Origin: Paracoccus sp. N5
GTDB lineage: Bacteria > Pseudomonadota > Alphaproteobacteria > Rhodobacterales > Rhodobacteraceae
Length of the DNA: 64,000 bases
NCBI RefSeq assembly: GCF_000371965.1
Contig: NZ_AQUO01000001.1
Span: 2,736,001-2,800,000, forward strand
Reading direction: 5' to 3'
Shown piece by piece: positions 9,089 through 19,355 of this stretch. Both the position numbers and the translations under genes were made by a program. Positions within the stretch are counted from its first letter, which is position 1; every line of letters starts with the position of its first letter. The notes below the pieces were generated by a model, which saw only the letters and a list, made by a program, of their open reading frames with translations, was not told the origin of the DNA and ran no database searches.

Positions 9089-10255
9089 CTAGCGGGTCTC
9101 GGCCAGCAATCCGGCGCGGCGAGCCTCGTCCTCGGTCACCTCGCGCTGCCATTCGCGCCAGATCGAGACCAGCAGCGCCATCAGCACCGGCCCGACGAAC
9201 AGCCCGACGATGCCCATGGTCTTGACCCCGCCGACGAGGCCGAAGAACGTCGGCAGGAAGGGCAGCTTCACCGGCCCGCCGACCAGCACCGGCCGGATGG
9301 TCTTGTCCACGACGAACAGCTCGCAGGTGCCCCAGATGAACAGCGCCGCGCCCTGCACGGGCGAGCCGCTGGCGACCAGATAGGCCGAGACCAGCGTGAA
9401 GCACAAAGGCGCGCCCCCCGGAATCAGCGCCATGAAGCCGGTGATGACCCCGAAGGTCACCGGCGAGGGCACGCCGGCCAGCCAATAGGCCGTGCCCAGG
9501 ATCACCCCCTCGCCGATGGCGATCAGTGTCATGCCGGTCACGGTCGAGCTGATGGTCGCCGGCACCACCCGCGACAGCCGGCTCCAGCGGTCGGGCAGGA
9601 TGCGGCGGCCGATATGGTCGACCTGGGCCACGAACTTGTCGCCGTCGCGATACAGTACGAAAAGCGTGATCAGCATGAAGAGCAGCGTCAGCGCCAGATG
9701 GAACGCCAGCGAGCCCGCCGTCACCGCGCCGCGATAGATCGCGCCGATGTTCGAGCCCGAGACCAGCTGCACGATCTCGGAAATGCCGCCGGGCCGGCCG
9801 ATATAGGTGCGCCAGTTCTCGTCCAGCCAGTCGCCGACCTGCGGCAGCTCGACCATCCAGCCCGGCGTCGGCGCGCCGGTGGAATTGACCATGATCGCCC
9901 AGCTGATCCAGTCGCGCAGCTCGCGGAAGGCATAGATCAGCGCCATGGCGATGGGCACGACCAGGAAGCAGACCAGCACCAGCACCAGCGCCGTCGCGGC
10001 CCAGGTGCGCCCGACCCGCGCCACCGCCCGCTCGCGCAGCGGCCAGCTGGCCAGCGCGATCACCATCGCTGCCAGCACCGGCACCAGGAAGCCGTGGAAG
10101 AAATAGATCGAGGCCGCGACGATCGCCAGCAAGAGCCAGCGCGCGGCCGAGATATTGGTCACCAGCGGCGGCCTGTGCAGGCGCAGCCCGGTCTGGCGCG
10201 GCGCGTGGCTGGGGTGCGGTGGGGTCTGGGGGCTTGGCTCTGGGCCTGTGGTCAT
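9089..10255 (-). CDS. AI-2E family transporter (UPF0118/PerM-like membrane protein)
   Basis: A 388-residue multi-spanning membrane protein of the AI-2E/PerM family, whose members include TqsA, possible sodium/proton exchangers and uncharacterized permeases. A Pro/His-rich cytosolic N-terminus of about 35 residues is followed by two paired helices, a soluble middle segment, and the conserved C-terminal helical block with FMALIPGGAP (the usual position of the P(Y/F)IG-type motif) and LVGGVKTMGIVGLFVGP. The ATG at 10255 is chosen over upstream open frame because it follows GGAG and avoids the riboswitch region. The substrate cannot be deduced. Confidence 0.85.
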   Translation of the reverse strand: MTTGPEPSPQTPPHPSHAPRQTGLRLHRPPLVTNISAARWLLLAIVAASIYFFHGFLVPVLAAMVIALASWPLRERAVARVGRTWAATALVLVLVCFLVVPIAMALIYAFRELRDWISWAIMVNSTGAPTPGWMVELPQVGDWLDENWRTYIGRPGGISEIVQLVSGSNIGAIYRGAVTAGSLAFHLALTLLFMLITLFVLYRDGDKFVAQVDHIGRRILPDRWSRLSRVVPATISSTVTGMTLIAIGEGVILGTAYWLAGVPSPVTFGVITGFMALIPGGAPLCFTLVSAYLVASGSPVQGAALFIWGTCELFVVDKTIRPVLVGGPVKLPFLPTFFGLVGGVKTMGIVGLFVGPVLMALLVSIWREWQREVTEDEARRAGLLAETR

Positions 10256-10414
10256 CGTCTCCGGTCCTGTCCGGCGCCGCGCGGACGCATCTTGGCGCAA
10301 CGAGATAACAGAACGCCCGCCGCTGCAAGCCGGAATGCCGTCCCGGCCGGGCCAAGCCTGCCGCGCGGGCATGTCGGGGACGTGACAGCCGGGGCAGGGA
10401 CGGCTAGGGTGGTC

Positions 10415-10525
10415 CCGACCAAGGGGAGTCCCGGCAAGGGGCTGAGAGATCGCTGGCAAGGGCCAAGGCCCGCGCGGCGCGGTGACCCTTCGAACCTGAT
10501 CCGGATCATGCCGGCGAAGGGATGG
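10415..10525 (+). promoter_or_regulatory. TPP riboswitch (THI element)
   Basis: The classic thiamin pyrophosphate aptamer is readable: GGGGAGTCC, then GGGGCTGAGAGA at about 10438-10449, a variable arm, and the ACCCTTCGAACCTGATCCGG block with ATGCCGGCGAAGGGA closing at about 10521. It lies 75 bases upstream of tenA on the same strand, so it should repress tenA when TPP is plentiful. CCTGCC at 10538-10543 is complementary to GGCAGG at 10593-10598, which overlaps the Shine-Dalgarno region, so translational control is the likely mechanism. Confidence 0.93.
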
Positions 10526-10598
10526 CCAGTCCGTGCGCCTGCCTGATGCCGGCCCCACCCCGGGGCCATCCCGGCCCCGCCCAAGCCAGGAGGGCAGG

Positions 10599-11255
10599 AT
10601 GCCCCAGACCTTCTTTGAAACCCTGCGCGACGAATGCGCCGCCGATTGGCAGGCCGCGACCGGCCATCGCTTCGTGCACGAGCTGCTGGCCGGCCGCATC
10701 GAGGATGCGGTCATGGCGCGCTACCTCGTGCAGGATCACCGTTTCCTCGACGCTTTCCTGACGCTGCTCGGCGCCGCCATCGCCAGCGCCGACCGCTTCG
10801 AATCGCGGCTGCGCTTCGGCCGCTTCGCCGGCATGGTCTCGGGCGACGAGAACGACTATTTCCTGCGCGCCTTCGCCGCCCTGGGCGTCTCGGAGGCCGA
10901 GCGCGCCGCCATTCCCGACAGCGCGCCCACGCAGGGCTTCCAGGCCATCATGCGCGAGGCCGCCGCGACCCGCTCCTATCCGGCGGTGCTGGCGGTGCTG
11001 AACGTGGCCGAGGGGCTTTATCTCGACTGGGCCATGCAGGCCGAAACCCTGCCGGAAAACTTCGTCCATGCCGAATGGATCACGCTGCACGACAATCCGT
11101 TCTTCCGCGATTTCGTGGGTTTCCTGCGCGCCGAGCTGGACCGCACCGGCCCGGCCGAGGCCAAGCAGGTGCGCGATTTCTTCCACCGCGCCACCCGGCT
11201 GGAGGTGGAATTTTTCGACGACACCTACAGGGGCTTGACGCCTAATCCTCGATGA
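10599..11255 (+). CDS. tenA: TenA-family thiaminase II / aminopyrimidine aminohydrolase
   Basis: A 218-residue all-helical TenA protein, predicted to salvage thiamin breakdown products by hydrolysing aminopyrimidines. The ATG follows a strong AGGAGG; an in-frame GTG at 10533 is disfavoured. Conserved features include the Asp/Phe pocket near QDHRFLD, YPAVLAVLNVAEGLY and the C-terminal ATRLEVEFFDD with an acidic residue at the active-site end. The cysteine nucleophile of classical TenA (Cys135 in Bacillus) is not present at the equivalent place; the only cysteine is residue 13, pointing to the TenA_E subgroup. The TPP riboswitch upstream supports a thiamin role. Confidence 0.88.
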   Translation: MPQTFFETLRDECAADWQAATGHRFVHELLAGRIEDAVMARYLVQDHRFLDAFLTLLGAAIASADRFESRLRFGRFAGMVSGDENDYFLRAFAALGVSEAERAAIPDSAPTQGFQAIMREAAATRSYPAVLAVLNVAEGLYLDWAMQAETLPENFVHAEWITLHDNPFFRDFVGFLRAELDRTGPAEAKQVRDFFHRATRLEVEFFDDTYRGLTPNPR

Positions 11256-11715
11256 TTTCGAACTCCGGCGGCTCGCGCGGCGGGCCGCCCTCGCGATAGT
11301 CCAGCACGATGCGCGCCAGCGCGGCCGGCGCCAGGTTCTCGCGGCTGTGGCGCAGCTCGGGCAGGCTCCACCAGCGGAATTCGCGGATCAGGCCGGCCTC
11401 GGGCGCGTCCTGCACCGCGGGCCGGAACTCGGGCGTCTCGATCAGGAAGTAATGCTCGGACTGGCGCCAGCGCGCCTGCGGCAAGGGCAGGGTAAAGCGG
11501 CGGCGCCAGACCAGCGGGCCGAAGGCGGGCAGGGCGAAGCCCAGCTCCTCGCGCAATTCGCGGCGCAGCGTCGTCTCGGGCGTCTCGCCGGGCTCGGCGC
11601 CGCCGCCCGGGGTGATCCACCAGTCGCCGGTGCCGTAATCGACGCGCATCAGCAGCACCCGGTCCTCGGGCGTCAGCAGGATGGCCCGCATGGCCTGGCG
11701 GTCGATGATGCGCAT
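11242..11715 (-). CDS. Nudix hydrolase
   Basis: A 157-residue single-domain Nudix protein. The Nudix box is complete: GGGAEPGETPETTLRREL continuing into REELGF, matching Gx5Ex7REUxEExGU, which binds the catalytic divalent metal. Nucleoside diphosphate-X compounds are the usual substrates, but the specific one cannot be read. It converges on tenA, with the two 3' ends overlapping by 14 bases. Confidence 0.9.
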   Translation of the reverse strand: MRIIDRQAMRAILLTPEDRVLLMRVDYGTGDWWITPGGGAEPGETPETTLRRELREELGFALPAFGPLVWRRRFTLPLPQARWRQSEHYFLIETPEFRPAVQDAPEAGLIREFRWWSLPELRHSRENLAPAALARIVLDYREGGPPREPPEFEIIED

Positions 11716-11732
11716 GGCCTCCTCCCGTTCAC

Positions 11733-11768
11733 GAAAAAGCCCCGGCGCGGCAAGGGGCCGGCCGGGGC
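11733..11768 (-). terminator. Intrinsic terminator after the TIGR02300-family gene
   Basis: Read on the minus strand, GCCCCGGCC and CGCGCCGGGGC form a GC-rich stem followed by TTTTT. It lies just past the stop of the zinc-ribbon gene and before the Nudix start. Confidence 0.75.
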
Positions 11769-11787
11769 GATCACCGCAGGCCGCGGC

Positions 11788-12111
11788 CTATTCGTCGTCC
11801 GTGTCGGCCACGTCGGCGATGTCGTCCAGCGACACGTCGCCGTCGTCATCGTCGTCGTCCAGCAGATCGTCGTCCAGATCCCCGGAATCGGCGTCGTCGT
11901 CCAGATCCTCGTCATCGACGAGATCGGTCTGATCCTCGTCGCGCGCGGCGGTCTTTTCCGAGATCAGCGAGCGCGAGCGGCCATTCGTCAGGCTTTCCGC
12001 CGTGAAAGAGGCGCCGCAGGCCGGGCAGGTCATCGGGTCGTTCGTCAGGTCGTAGAAGCGCGTGGCGCAATGGGGGCAAAGGCGTTTCGTGCCCCATTCC
12101 TCTTTGGGCAT
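11788..12111 (-). CDS. TIGR02300-family zinc-ribbon protein with acidic tail
   Basis: A 107-residue protein conserved in alphaproteobacteria. The N-terminus begins MPKEEWGTKRLCPHC, followed by the FYDLTNDP signature and a second CPAC, so two CxxC knuckles form a probable zinc ribbon. The C-terminal half is extremely acidic, with long Asp runs, and is probably disordered. No biochemical role is established. It diverges from the YgjP-like gene across 108 bases and has its own terminator. Confidence 0.88.
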   Translation of the reverse strand: MPKEEWGTKRLCPHCATRFYDLTNDPMTCPACGASFTAESLTNGRSRSLISEKTAARDEDQTDLVDDEDLDDDADSGDLDDDLLDDDDDDGDVSLDDIADVADTDDE

Positions 12112-12219
12112 GGTATTCTCTTTCTGCCGCGTTCAGGTAAATCCGCTGTCCCCTGCCATAGCCGCGCGGGGCTGTCAAAGGCTTTTCCCCTTGCGTCGGG
12201 ACGGCGGCGCGGTGGAGAT

Positions 12220-12942
12220 ATGGGCCGAAAGGCAGGGCACCGCAAGATGCAGGCAGGCAAGGACAGGATTTGGGTCGGCGGCGACATCCCGGTGACGCTG
12301 CGCCGCTCGTCCCGGGCGCGGCGCATGACGCTGCGCGTGGCGCGGGCGGGGGGCGAGGTAGTGCTGACCCTGCCCAGCCGCGCCAGCCTGCGCGACGGCC
12401 AGGCCTTTGCCGAGTCGCGGGCCGAATGGCTGCGCCAGGTCCGTGCCGACATGCCGGCGCTGCAACCGGTCGCGCATGGCGTCCAGCTGCCCGTCGAGGG
12501 CGTGCCGCGCCTGATCCGCCCGGCCGAGACCCGCCGCGTCGAACTGACCGCCGACCTGCTGCTGGTGCCGCAGGGCCGCCCGCCCGGGGTGGTCGTCGAG
12601 GCCTGGCTCAAGCATCTCGCGCAGATGCGGCTGATCGCCGCCTGCGACCGCCACGCCGCCCGGCTGGGGCGGCCGTTCCGGGCGCTGGCGCTGCGCGACA
12701 CCCGCTCGCGCTGGGGCAGCTGCACCCATGACGGCCGGCTGATGTTTTCCTGGCGCCTGGCCATGGCGCCGCCCGAGGTGCTGGACTATGTCGCCGCGCA
12801 TGAGGTCGCGCATCTGGCGCATATGGACCACTCGCCCGCCTTCTGGGCCGCGACGGAACGGCTGCTGCCCGGCCATGCCCGCCACCGCGCCTGGCTGCGC
12901 CGCCACGGCCACGAACTGCTGGCCTGGCGTTTCCGCATCTGA
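12220..12942 (+). CDS. YgjP/DUF45-type M48-like zinc metallopeptidase
   Basis: A 240-residue protein with the HExxH zinc motif in AAHEVAHLAHMDHS near residue 195, followed by the FWAATERLLP segment typical of the DUF45 family. The upstream TRSRWGSCTHDGRLMFSW block is also diagnostic. The ATG at 12220 has GGTGGAG at suitable spacing; a second in-frame ATG at 12247 is possible. No signal peptide or membrane helix is visible, so it should be cytosolic. The substrate is unknown. Confidence 0.88.
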   Translation: MGRKAGHRKMQAGKDRIWVGGDIPVTLRRSSRARRMTLRVARAGGEVVLTLPSRASLRDGQAFAESRAEWLRQVRADMPALQPVAHGVQLPVEGVPRLIRPAETRRVELTADLLLVPQGRPPGVVVEAWLKHLAQMRLIAACDRHAARLGRPFRALALRDTRSRWGSCTHDGRLMFSWRLAMAPPEVLDYVAAHEVAHLAHMDHSPAFWAATERLLPGHARHRAWLRRHGHELLAWRFRI

Positions 12943-12963
12943 CGGATTGACGCCGCGCGCATT

Positions 12964-12973
12964 TGTGATCACA
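12964..12973. promoter_or_regulatory. Probable GntR operator (perfect palindrome TGTGATCACA)
   Basis: A perfect 10-base palindrome within TTTGTGATCACAGA lies nine bases before the ATG of the GntR-family gene. The T-GT-N4-AC-A pattern resembles FadR-subfamily GntR sites, so autorepression is a reasonable inference. Confidence 0.5.
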
Positions 12974-12981
12974 GAGATGGC

Positions 12982-13626
12982 ATGACAGTGACGCGCAATT
13001 CGGAAACCGCCGCGCATGAGCGGCTTTATCGCAACCTTCGCCAGCGCATCATGCTGGGCGAACTGCCGCCCGGCCTGCCGATGACGCTGCGCGGCATCGC
13101 GGCCGAACATCGTGTCTCGATGACCCCCGCGCGCGAGGCGGTGCGGCGCCTGGTCGCCGAGGGGGCGCTGACGCTTTCCTCCTCGGGCCGGATCACCACG
13201 CCGGAGCTCTCGGTCGAGCGCATCGAGGAACTCGCCGCCCTGCGCGGCCTCATCGAGCCCGAACTTGCCGCCCGGGCGCTGCCCCGCGCCCACCAGGCGC
13301 TGATCGAGCGCATGGCGGTGATCAACGCCGCCATCGGCGAGGCGGCCGAAAGCCATGACGGCGTCACCTATATCCGCACCAACCTGGAATTCCACCGCAT
13401 CCTCTACCTGCGCGCGCAGGCGCCGGCGATGCTGGCCATCGTCGAGACGGTCTGGCTGCAGCTCGGCCCGACGATGCGGGCGCTCTATGGCCGGGTCAAG
13501 CGCCACGAGCCGCCGCGCCACCACCGCATGATCCTGGCCTCGCTGCGCGCCGGCGACGAACCCGGCCTGCGGCTTGCCGTGCGTGCCGACGTGACCCACG
13601 GGCTGCGTCACCTCTCGGCCAGCTGA
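12982..13626 (+). CDS. GntR-family transcriptional regulator, FadR/FCD subfamily
   Basis: A 214-residue regulator. Residues about 10-75 are a winged helix-turn-helix (LRGIAAEHRVSMTPAREAVR) and residues about 90-205 are an all-helical FCD ligand-binding domain, with conserved positions in FHRILY and HHRMILASL that in this family often coordinate a metal with an organic acid ligand. A palindrome overlapping the leader suggests autoregulation. Neighbours (a peptidase and hom) do not reveal the effector. Confidence 0.9.
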   Translation: MTVTRNSETAAHERLYRNLRQRIMLGELPPGLPMTLRGIAAEHRVSMTPAREAVRRLVAEGALTLSSSGRITTPELSVERIEELAALRGLIEPELAARALPRAHQALIERMAVINAAIGEAAESHDGVTYIRTNLEFHRILYLRAQAPAMLAIVETVWLQLGPTMRALYGRVKRHEPPRHHRMILASLRAGDEPGLRLAVRADVTHGLRHLSAS

Positions 13627-13641
13627 CCTGCGGCTTTCTCT

Positions 13642-13657
13642 GTTTCCCAAATACCCG
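13642..13657 (-). repeat. Dispersed intergenic motif, copy 1
   Basis: On the minus strand this reads CGGGTATTTGGGAAAC and continues as AGAGAAAG. It belongs to a family with consensus near GGGTATTTGGAAAACGGAG that recurs only in intergenic DNA of this window (also near 13755, 17110, 33120, 33172 and 58078). Confidence 0.55.
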
Positions 13658-13750
13658 AACCGGCCGTGACCGAAGGCCACCGCTGCTGCCGATCTCTCGC
13701 CTGAAAAGACAGACGCCGCACCCAGGGGGCACGGCGCCGGTCACGTTTCC

Positions 13751-13767
13751 GTTTTCCAGATACCCAG
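13751..13767 (-). repeat. Dispersed intergenic motif, copy 2
   Basis: Minus strand CTGGGTATCTGGAAAAC, continuing GGAAAC. It sits directly after the hom stop, in the same orientation as copy 1 and about 110 bases away. Confidence 0.5.
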
Positions 13768-13776
13768 ACCCGCGGC

Positions 13777-15093
13777 TCAGACCTCCTCGATGCGCAGCTC
13801 CACCGGCTCGCCGGCGATGACGCCGGTCTTCGGCAGCGCCCCGATGGCATGGTCGATGGCCTCGGGCGTGGTCTTGTGGGTCACGATCAGCACCGGGGCG
13901 ACGCCGGCGGTCTGCTGATGGCCGTATTGCCGCATCCGGTCGATCGAGATGCCGCTATCCCCCAGCACCGAGGCGACCTTGGCCAGCGCCCCCGGCTTGT
14001 CGGTCAGCGCCAGCCGGATGTAATAGGCGGCGGGCACGGCAGTCCGCGCCGGTTGCGGCCGGGCCAGCGCCGAGGCCGGCTGGCCGAAGCTCGGCATGCG
14101 CACGCCGCGCGCGATCTCGACCACGTCGGACATGACCGCGCTGGCGGTCGGGCCCTCGCCGGCGCCGGCGCCGCGCAGCACGATCTGGCCGACCGAGTCG
14201 CCCTCGATCACCACCATGTTGGTGCCGCCCTGCAACTGGCCCAGCGGGCTGTCGGCGGGCACCAGGCAGGGCGACATGCGCTGCTCGAGCCCGCGCCCGG
14301 TCATCTGCGCCACGCCCAGAAGCTTGATGCGATAGCCCATGTCGGCGGCGCGGCGGATGTCGTCGATGCTGACCCGCTCGATGCCCTCGATCTCGACCGC
14401 GTCGAAGCTGGGGCGGGTGCCGAAGGCGATGGCGGCCAGGATCGCCAGCTTGTGGCTGGCGTCGATGCCGCCCACGTCCAGCGTCGGATCGGCCTCGAGA
14501 TAGCCGAGCTGCCGCGCCTCCTCGAACACCGTCTCATAGGGCAGGCCGGCGCTTTCCATCCGGGTCAGGATATAGTTGCAGGTGCCGTTCATCACCCCCA
14601 TGACGCGGCGGATCTCGTTGCCGGCCAGAGACTCGGTCATCGCCTTGATGACCGGGATGCCGCCGGCGACGGCGGCCTCGAAGCGGATCACCCGGCCATG
14701 CGCCTCGGCCAGTTCCGCCAGCTCCTGGCCGTGGATCGCCAGCAGTGCCTTGTTGGCGGTCACCACGTCCTTGCCGGCCTTCAGCGCCGCCGTCACCGCC
14801 TCGCGCGCGACGCCCTCGTCGCCGCCGATCAGCTCGACGAAAACGTCCACATCCTCGCGCAGCGCCAGCGCCCGGGCGTCCTCCTCCCAGCCATAGGCGG
14901 ACAGGTCCGCGTCGCGGTTCTTCATCCGGTCGCGGGCGCAGACCGCGGTGATGGCGATGGGCCGGCCGGCGCGCTGGGACAGCAGCGCGGCGTGTTTCTG
15001 GATGATCTTGACGGTGCCGATGCCGACGGTCCCCAGACCTGCGATACCAAGACGGAGCGGAGAGGCGTTTTGCCCCTGGTTCTGGGCGGACAT
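13777..15093 (-). CDS. hom: Homoserine dehydrogenase
   Basis: Reduces aspartate semialdehyde to homoserine with NAD(P)H, at the branch to threonine and methionine. The 438 residues comprise an N-terminal nucleotide-binding domain (GIAGLGTVGIGT), the catalytic domain with VTANKALLA, GGIPVIKAM and NGTCNYIL motifs, and from about residue 355 a C-terminal ACT domain (LALTDKPGALAKVASVLGD), which suggests allosteric feedback by an amino acid. It is the last gene of the minus-strand run from this region. Confidence 0.95.
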   Translation of the reverse strand: MSAQNQGQNASPLRLGIAGLGTVGIGTVKIIQKHAALLSQRAGRPIAITAVCARDRMKNRDADLSAYGWEEDARALALREDVDVFVELIGGDEGVAREAVTAALKAGKDVVTANKALLAIHGQELAELAEAHGRVIRFEAAVAGGIPVIKAMTESLAGNEIRRVMGVMNGTCNYILTRMESAGLPYETVFEEARQLGYLEADPTLDVGGIDASHKLAILAAIAFGTRPSFDAVEIEGIERVSIDDIRRAADMGYRIKLLGVAQMTGRGLEQRMSPCLVPADSPLGQLQGGTNMVVIEGDSVGQIVLRGAGAGEGPTASAVMSDVVEIARGVRMPSFGQPASALARPQPARTAVPAAYYIRLALTDKPGALAKVASVLGDSGISIDRMRQYGHQQTAGVAPVLIVTHKTTPEAIDHAIGALPKTGVIAGEPVELRIEEV

Positions 15094-15158
15094 GCGAAAC
15101 TCTTATCTATGGACGTTGCGGTGTTAGCGGATGCGGCGCGGGCTTGCAACGCAAGGCT

Positions 15159-15692
15159 TCACGCCTGATCGTCGCCGGCCCAGCAGCCCGGCTCGCCGGC
15201 GGCGCGCATGACACGCAGCACGCGGCCGCCGGTCTCGACGGTCTGCGCGCGGATGCGCTCCAGATCATCGAGCGCCATCGGCACTGGCCGCACCTCGCCC
15301 TTGGCGCTGACAAAGGCCGGATGCCAATGCGTCTTGCGCTCGGTCGGCCGCCACGAGGCATGGCAGAGCAGGTTGCGGTAAAGCCGGATCTCGCCCAGCC
15401 GGTCGGTGATCCTGTTGCGGTCGCGCAATCCGGGATGGCGGCGCATGGCGGCGTCCAGCTGCTCGATCAGCGTGCCCATGGAATCGTCGGCCAAGCTGCC
15501 CATGCGGCCAAGCCAGGCCTGCAATTCCTCGGGCGTCAGGTCGTCGGCCAGCCGGGCGCGGTCCAGCGCATAGATGGTGCGCTTGATGATCTCCTCGAGC
15601 CAGCCGAAGCTCGCCACGCATTGCCCGAGGCCCGCGGCGAAATCGGCGGGCAGCGTGTAATGCGTCTCGGGCGCGGCGCCTATTCCCGCCAT
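15159..15692 (-). CDS. Hypothetical HEPN-like small protein
   Basis: A 177-residue, mostly helical soluble protein. I recognise no named family. It contains RNLLCH within LYRNLLCHASW near residue 120, which fits the R-N-x3-H form of the HEPN signature, preceded by an amphipathic helical region (GWLEEIIKRTIYALDRA). HEPN proteins are often RNases or RNA-binding, but the assignment here is only by motif. It overlaps the upstream glycosyltransferase-like gene by 13 bases. The ATG at 15692 gives the cleanest protein; open frame further upstream is a shadow. Confidence 0.6.
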   Translation of the reverse strand: MAGIGAAPETHYTLPADFAAGLGQCVASFGWLEEIIKRTIYALDRARLADDLTPEELQAWLGRMGSLADDSMGTLIEQLDAAMRRHPGLRDRNRITDRLGEIRLYRNLLCHASWRPTERKTHWHPAFVSAKGEVRPVPMALDDLERIRAQTVETGGRVLRVMRAAGEPGCWAGDDQA

Positions 15693-16504
15693 AATGCCGA
15701 AACCCAGCCGACCGGGCGCAGGTAATGGCGCAGGTGCTTGCCCAGGCTCTCGCGCCGGCGGCCGTCGAAGGCGGCGCGCAGATGGTCCAGGGGCGCGCGG
15801 TGCTGGTCCTTGTCGCTCCAGCGGCCCAGGATGGCGTCGGGCGGGTTCAGGTCGCCCGGAAAGATCACGATGCGCGTCCCCGCCGGCACCCGTGCCTCGC
15901 GGAAATAGTTCAGCGGGAAATTCGGCACGCAATGCATGCGGAAATGCGCGAGCCAGCCTTTCGGCCAGAACTTCACCCCGCCCGGCGCATTGCGGGTGAC
16001 GAAGCGCTGCTCATAGCGGAACTTGTCGGCGGCGGCCTGCGGATCGGCACGGAAGATGTCCTGCAAGGGCTTCAGCTTGCCCACGCGCATGCGATAGACC
16101 GAGGTCTGGCCCATCTTCTCGAAGGGCGTGTTCGGGTTCAGCCCCAGCACGGTATCGTCGGGATCGCCAAAGGCGAAGAAATCGTCAAGGCTGCCGGTCA
16201 CGATCACGTCGAGGTCCAGGAACAGCACCACGCCCTGCACGTCGCCCAGGTCGCCCCACAGCCGGGATTTCGGCCATTTGCCCTTGGTATTGACCGGAGC
16301 CTGGTATTCGAACTCGGGCAGGGGCCGCACGGCGATGTCGGGATGCAGGCCGGCGCCGTCGTCGGTAAAGCAGTAAAGCCGGAACGGCGGCGTGATGTTG
16401 TGCGCCACCATGGCATGCAGCCGGTTCACGAACTCGGGCCCGAATTTCGTGCCCCATTTGATGCAGATGACCTGCTTGACCGTGCCGTTGCGCCCGTCGT
16501 CCAT
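15680..16504 (-). CDS. Glycosyltransferase-like protein (GT-A fold, DxD)
   Basis: A 274-residue soluble protein beginning KQVICIKWG after a short leader. The FLDLDVIVTGSLDDFF segment near residue 100 provides the DxD metal/nucleotide-sugar motif typical of GT-A enzymes such as GT8, and the preceding KSRLWGDLG resembles GT8-like donor-site context. The acceptor is unknown. The ATG at 16504 is chosen; an in-frame ATG upstream (MSRAKREAG) is also plausible. It overlaps the HEPN-like gene and follows the acetyltransferase gene after 55 bases. Confidence 0.65.
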   Translation of the reverse strand: MDDGRNGTVKQVICIKWGTKFGPEFVNRLHAMVAHNITPPFRLYCFTDDGAGLHPDIAVRPLPEFEYQAPVNTKGKWPKSRLWGDLGDVQGVVLFLDLDVIVTGSLDDFFAFGDPDDTVLGLNPNTPFEKMGQTSVYRMRVGKLKPLQDIFRADPQAAADKFRYEQRFVTRNAPGGVKFWPKGWLAHFRMHCVPNFPLNYFREARVPAGTRIVIFPGDLNPPDAILGRWSDKDQHRAPLDHLRAAFDGRRRESLGKHLRHYLRPVGWVSALWRE

Positions 16505-16559
16505 GCCCGCCTCGCGTTTTGCCCGCGACATTCGCACGCGGCCCGCACGGCGGCAAGCC

Positions 16560-17048
16560 TCACAGGATCTTCTGCAGCAGCACCAGGTCCAGCCAGCGCC
16601 CGAACTTGCGCCCGGATTCGGGCAGATAGCCCACGCGCCGGAAGCCGATGGCTTCGTGAAAGCCGATGCCGCCGGCATTGGCGGCATCGACGGCCGCGAC
16701 CATGGTATGGGCGCCGCGCGCCCGGGCGTGATCCTCGATCGCCGTCATCAGCGCCCGGCCGACGCCGCGCCCGCGCGCCCCGGGCGCCAGCAGAACGGTA
16801 TGCTCCATGGCATGGACATAGCCGAGCCCGCCGCGGAACTGGTCATAGGTGGCGATGCCCAGCACCGCGCCCGCCTCCTCGGCCACCAGCATCTCGCGCC
16901 CCGCAGCGCGGCGGGTGGCGATCATCGCCCCCAGGCTCTCGACCGTGCGCTCCTCGCTGGAAAAGATCGTCGTGGTCTCGCGGATGATCGGGTTCCAGAA
17001 ATCCAGGATGGCGGGAAGGTCGCGGGTTTCGGCGGGACGGATGATCAT
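16560..17048 (-). CDS. GNAT-family N-acetyltransferase (phosphinothricin acetyltransferase-like)
   Basis: A 162-residue GNAT enzyme. The start MIIRPAETRDLPAI is typical of the Pat/YncA subgroup, as are the IFSSEERTVE segment, the acetyl-CoA loop APGARGRGVGRALM near residue 95, and the C-terminal GFHEAIGFRRVGYLPESGRK with WLDLVLLQ. Related enzymes acetylate phosphinothricin, methionine sulfoximine or similar amino acid analogues; the natural substrate is not determinable. Confidence 0.88.
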   Translation of the reverse strand: MIIRPAETRDLPAILDFWNPIIRETTTIFSSEERTVESLGAMIATRRAAGREMLVAEEAGAVLGIATYDQFRGGLGYVHAMEHTVLLAPGARGRGVGRALMTAIEDHARARGAHTMVAAVDAANAGGIGFHEAIGFRRVGYLPESGRKFGRWLDLVLLQKIL

Positions 17049-17096
17049 GCGGGCTCCATCGGGGAACCGGCCGCAAATCACGCGCGGCGGCCGGCC

Positions 17097-17120
17097 TTCT
17101 TTGTTTTACAAATACCCATG
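17097..17120 (-). repeat. Dispersed intergenic motif, copy 3
   Basis: Minus strand reads GGGTATTTGTAAAACAAAG followed by AAG. It lies between the methylmalonyl-CoA mutase stop and the acetyltransferase start. Confidence 0.55.
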
Positions 17121-17153
17121 CGACGGCGACCGCAAGGGCCGCCGTGCGCTGCC

Positions 17154-19298
<2,145 letters not shown>

Positions 19299-19355
19299 CT
19301 TGCATCCTTTCCCATGGCCCGCCGCGCCCTATATGAAAGGGGGAACGGGGGCGCG

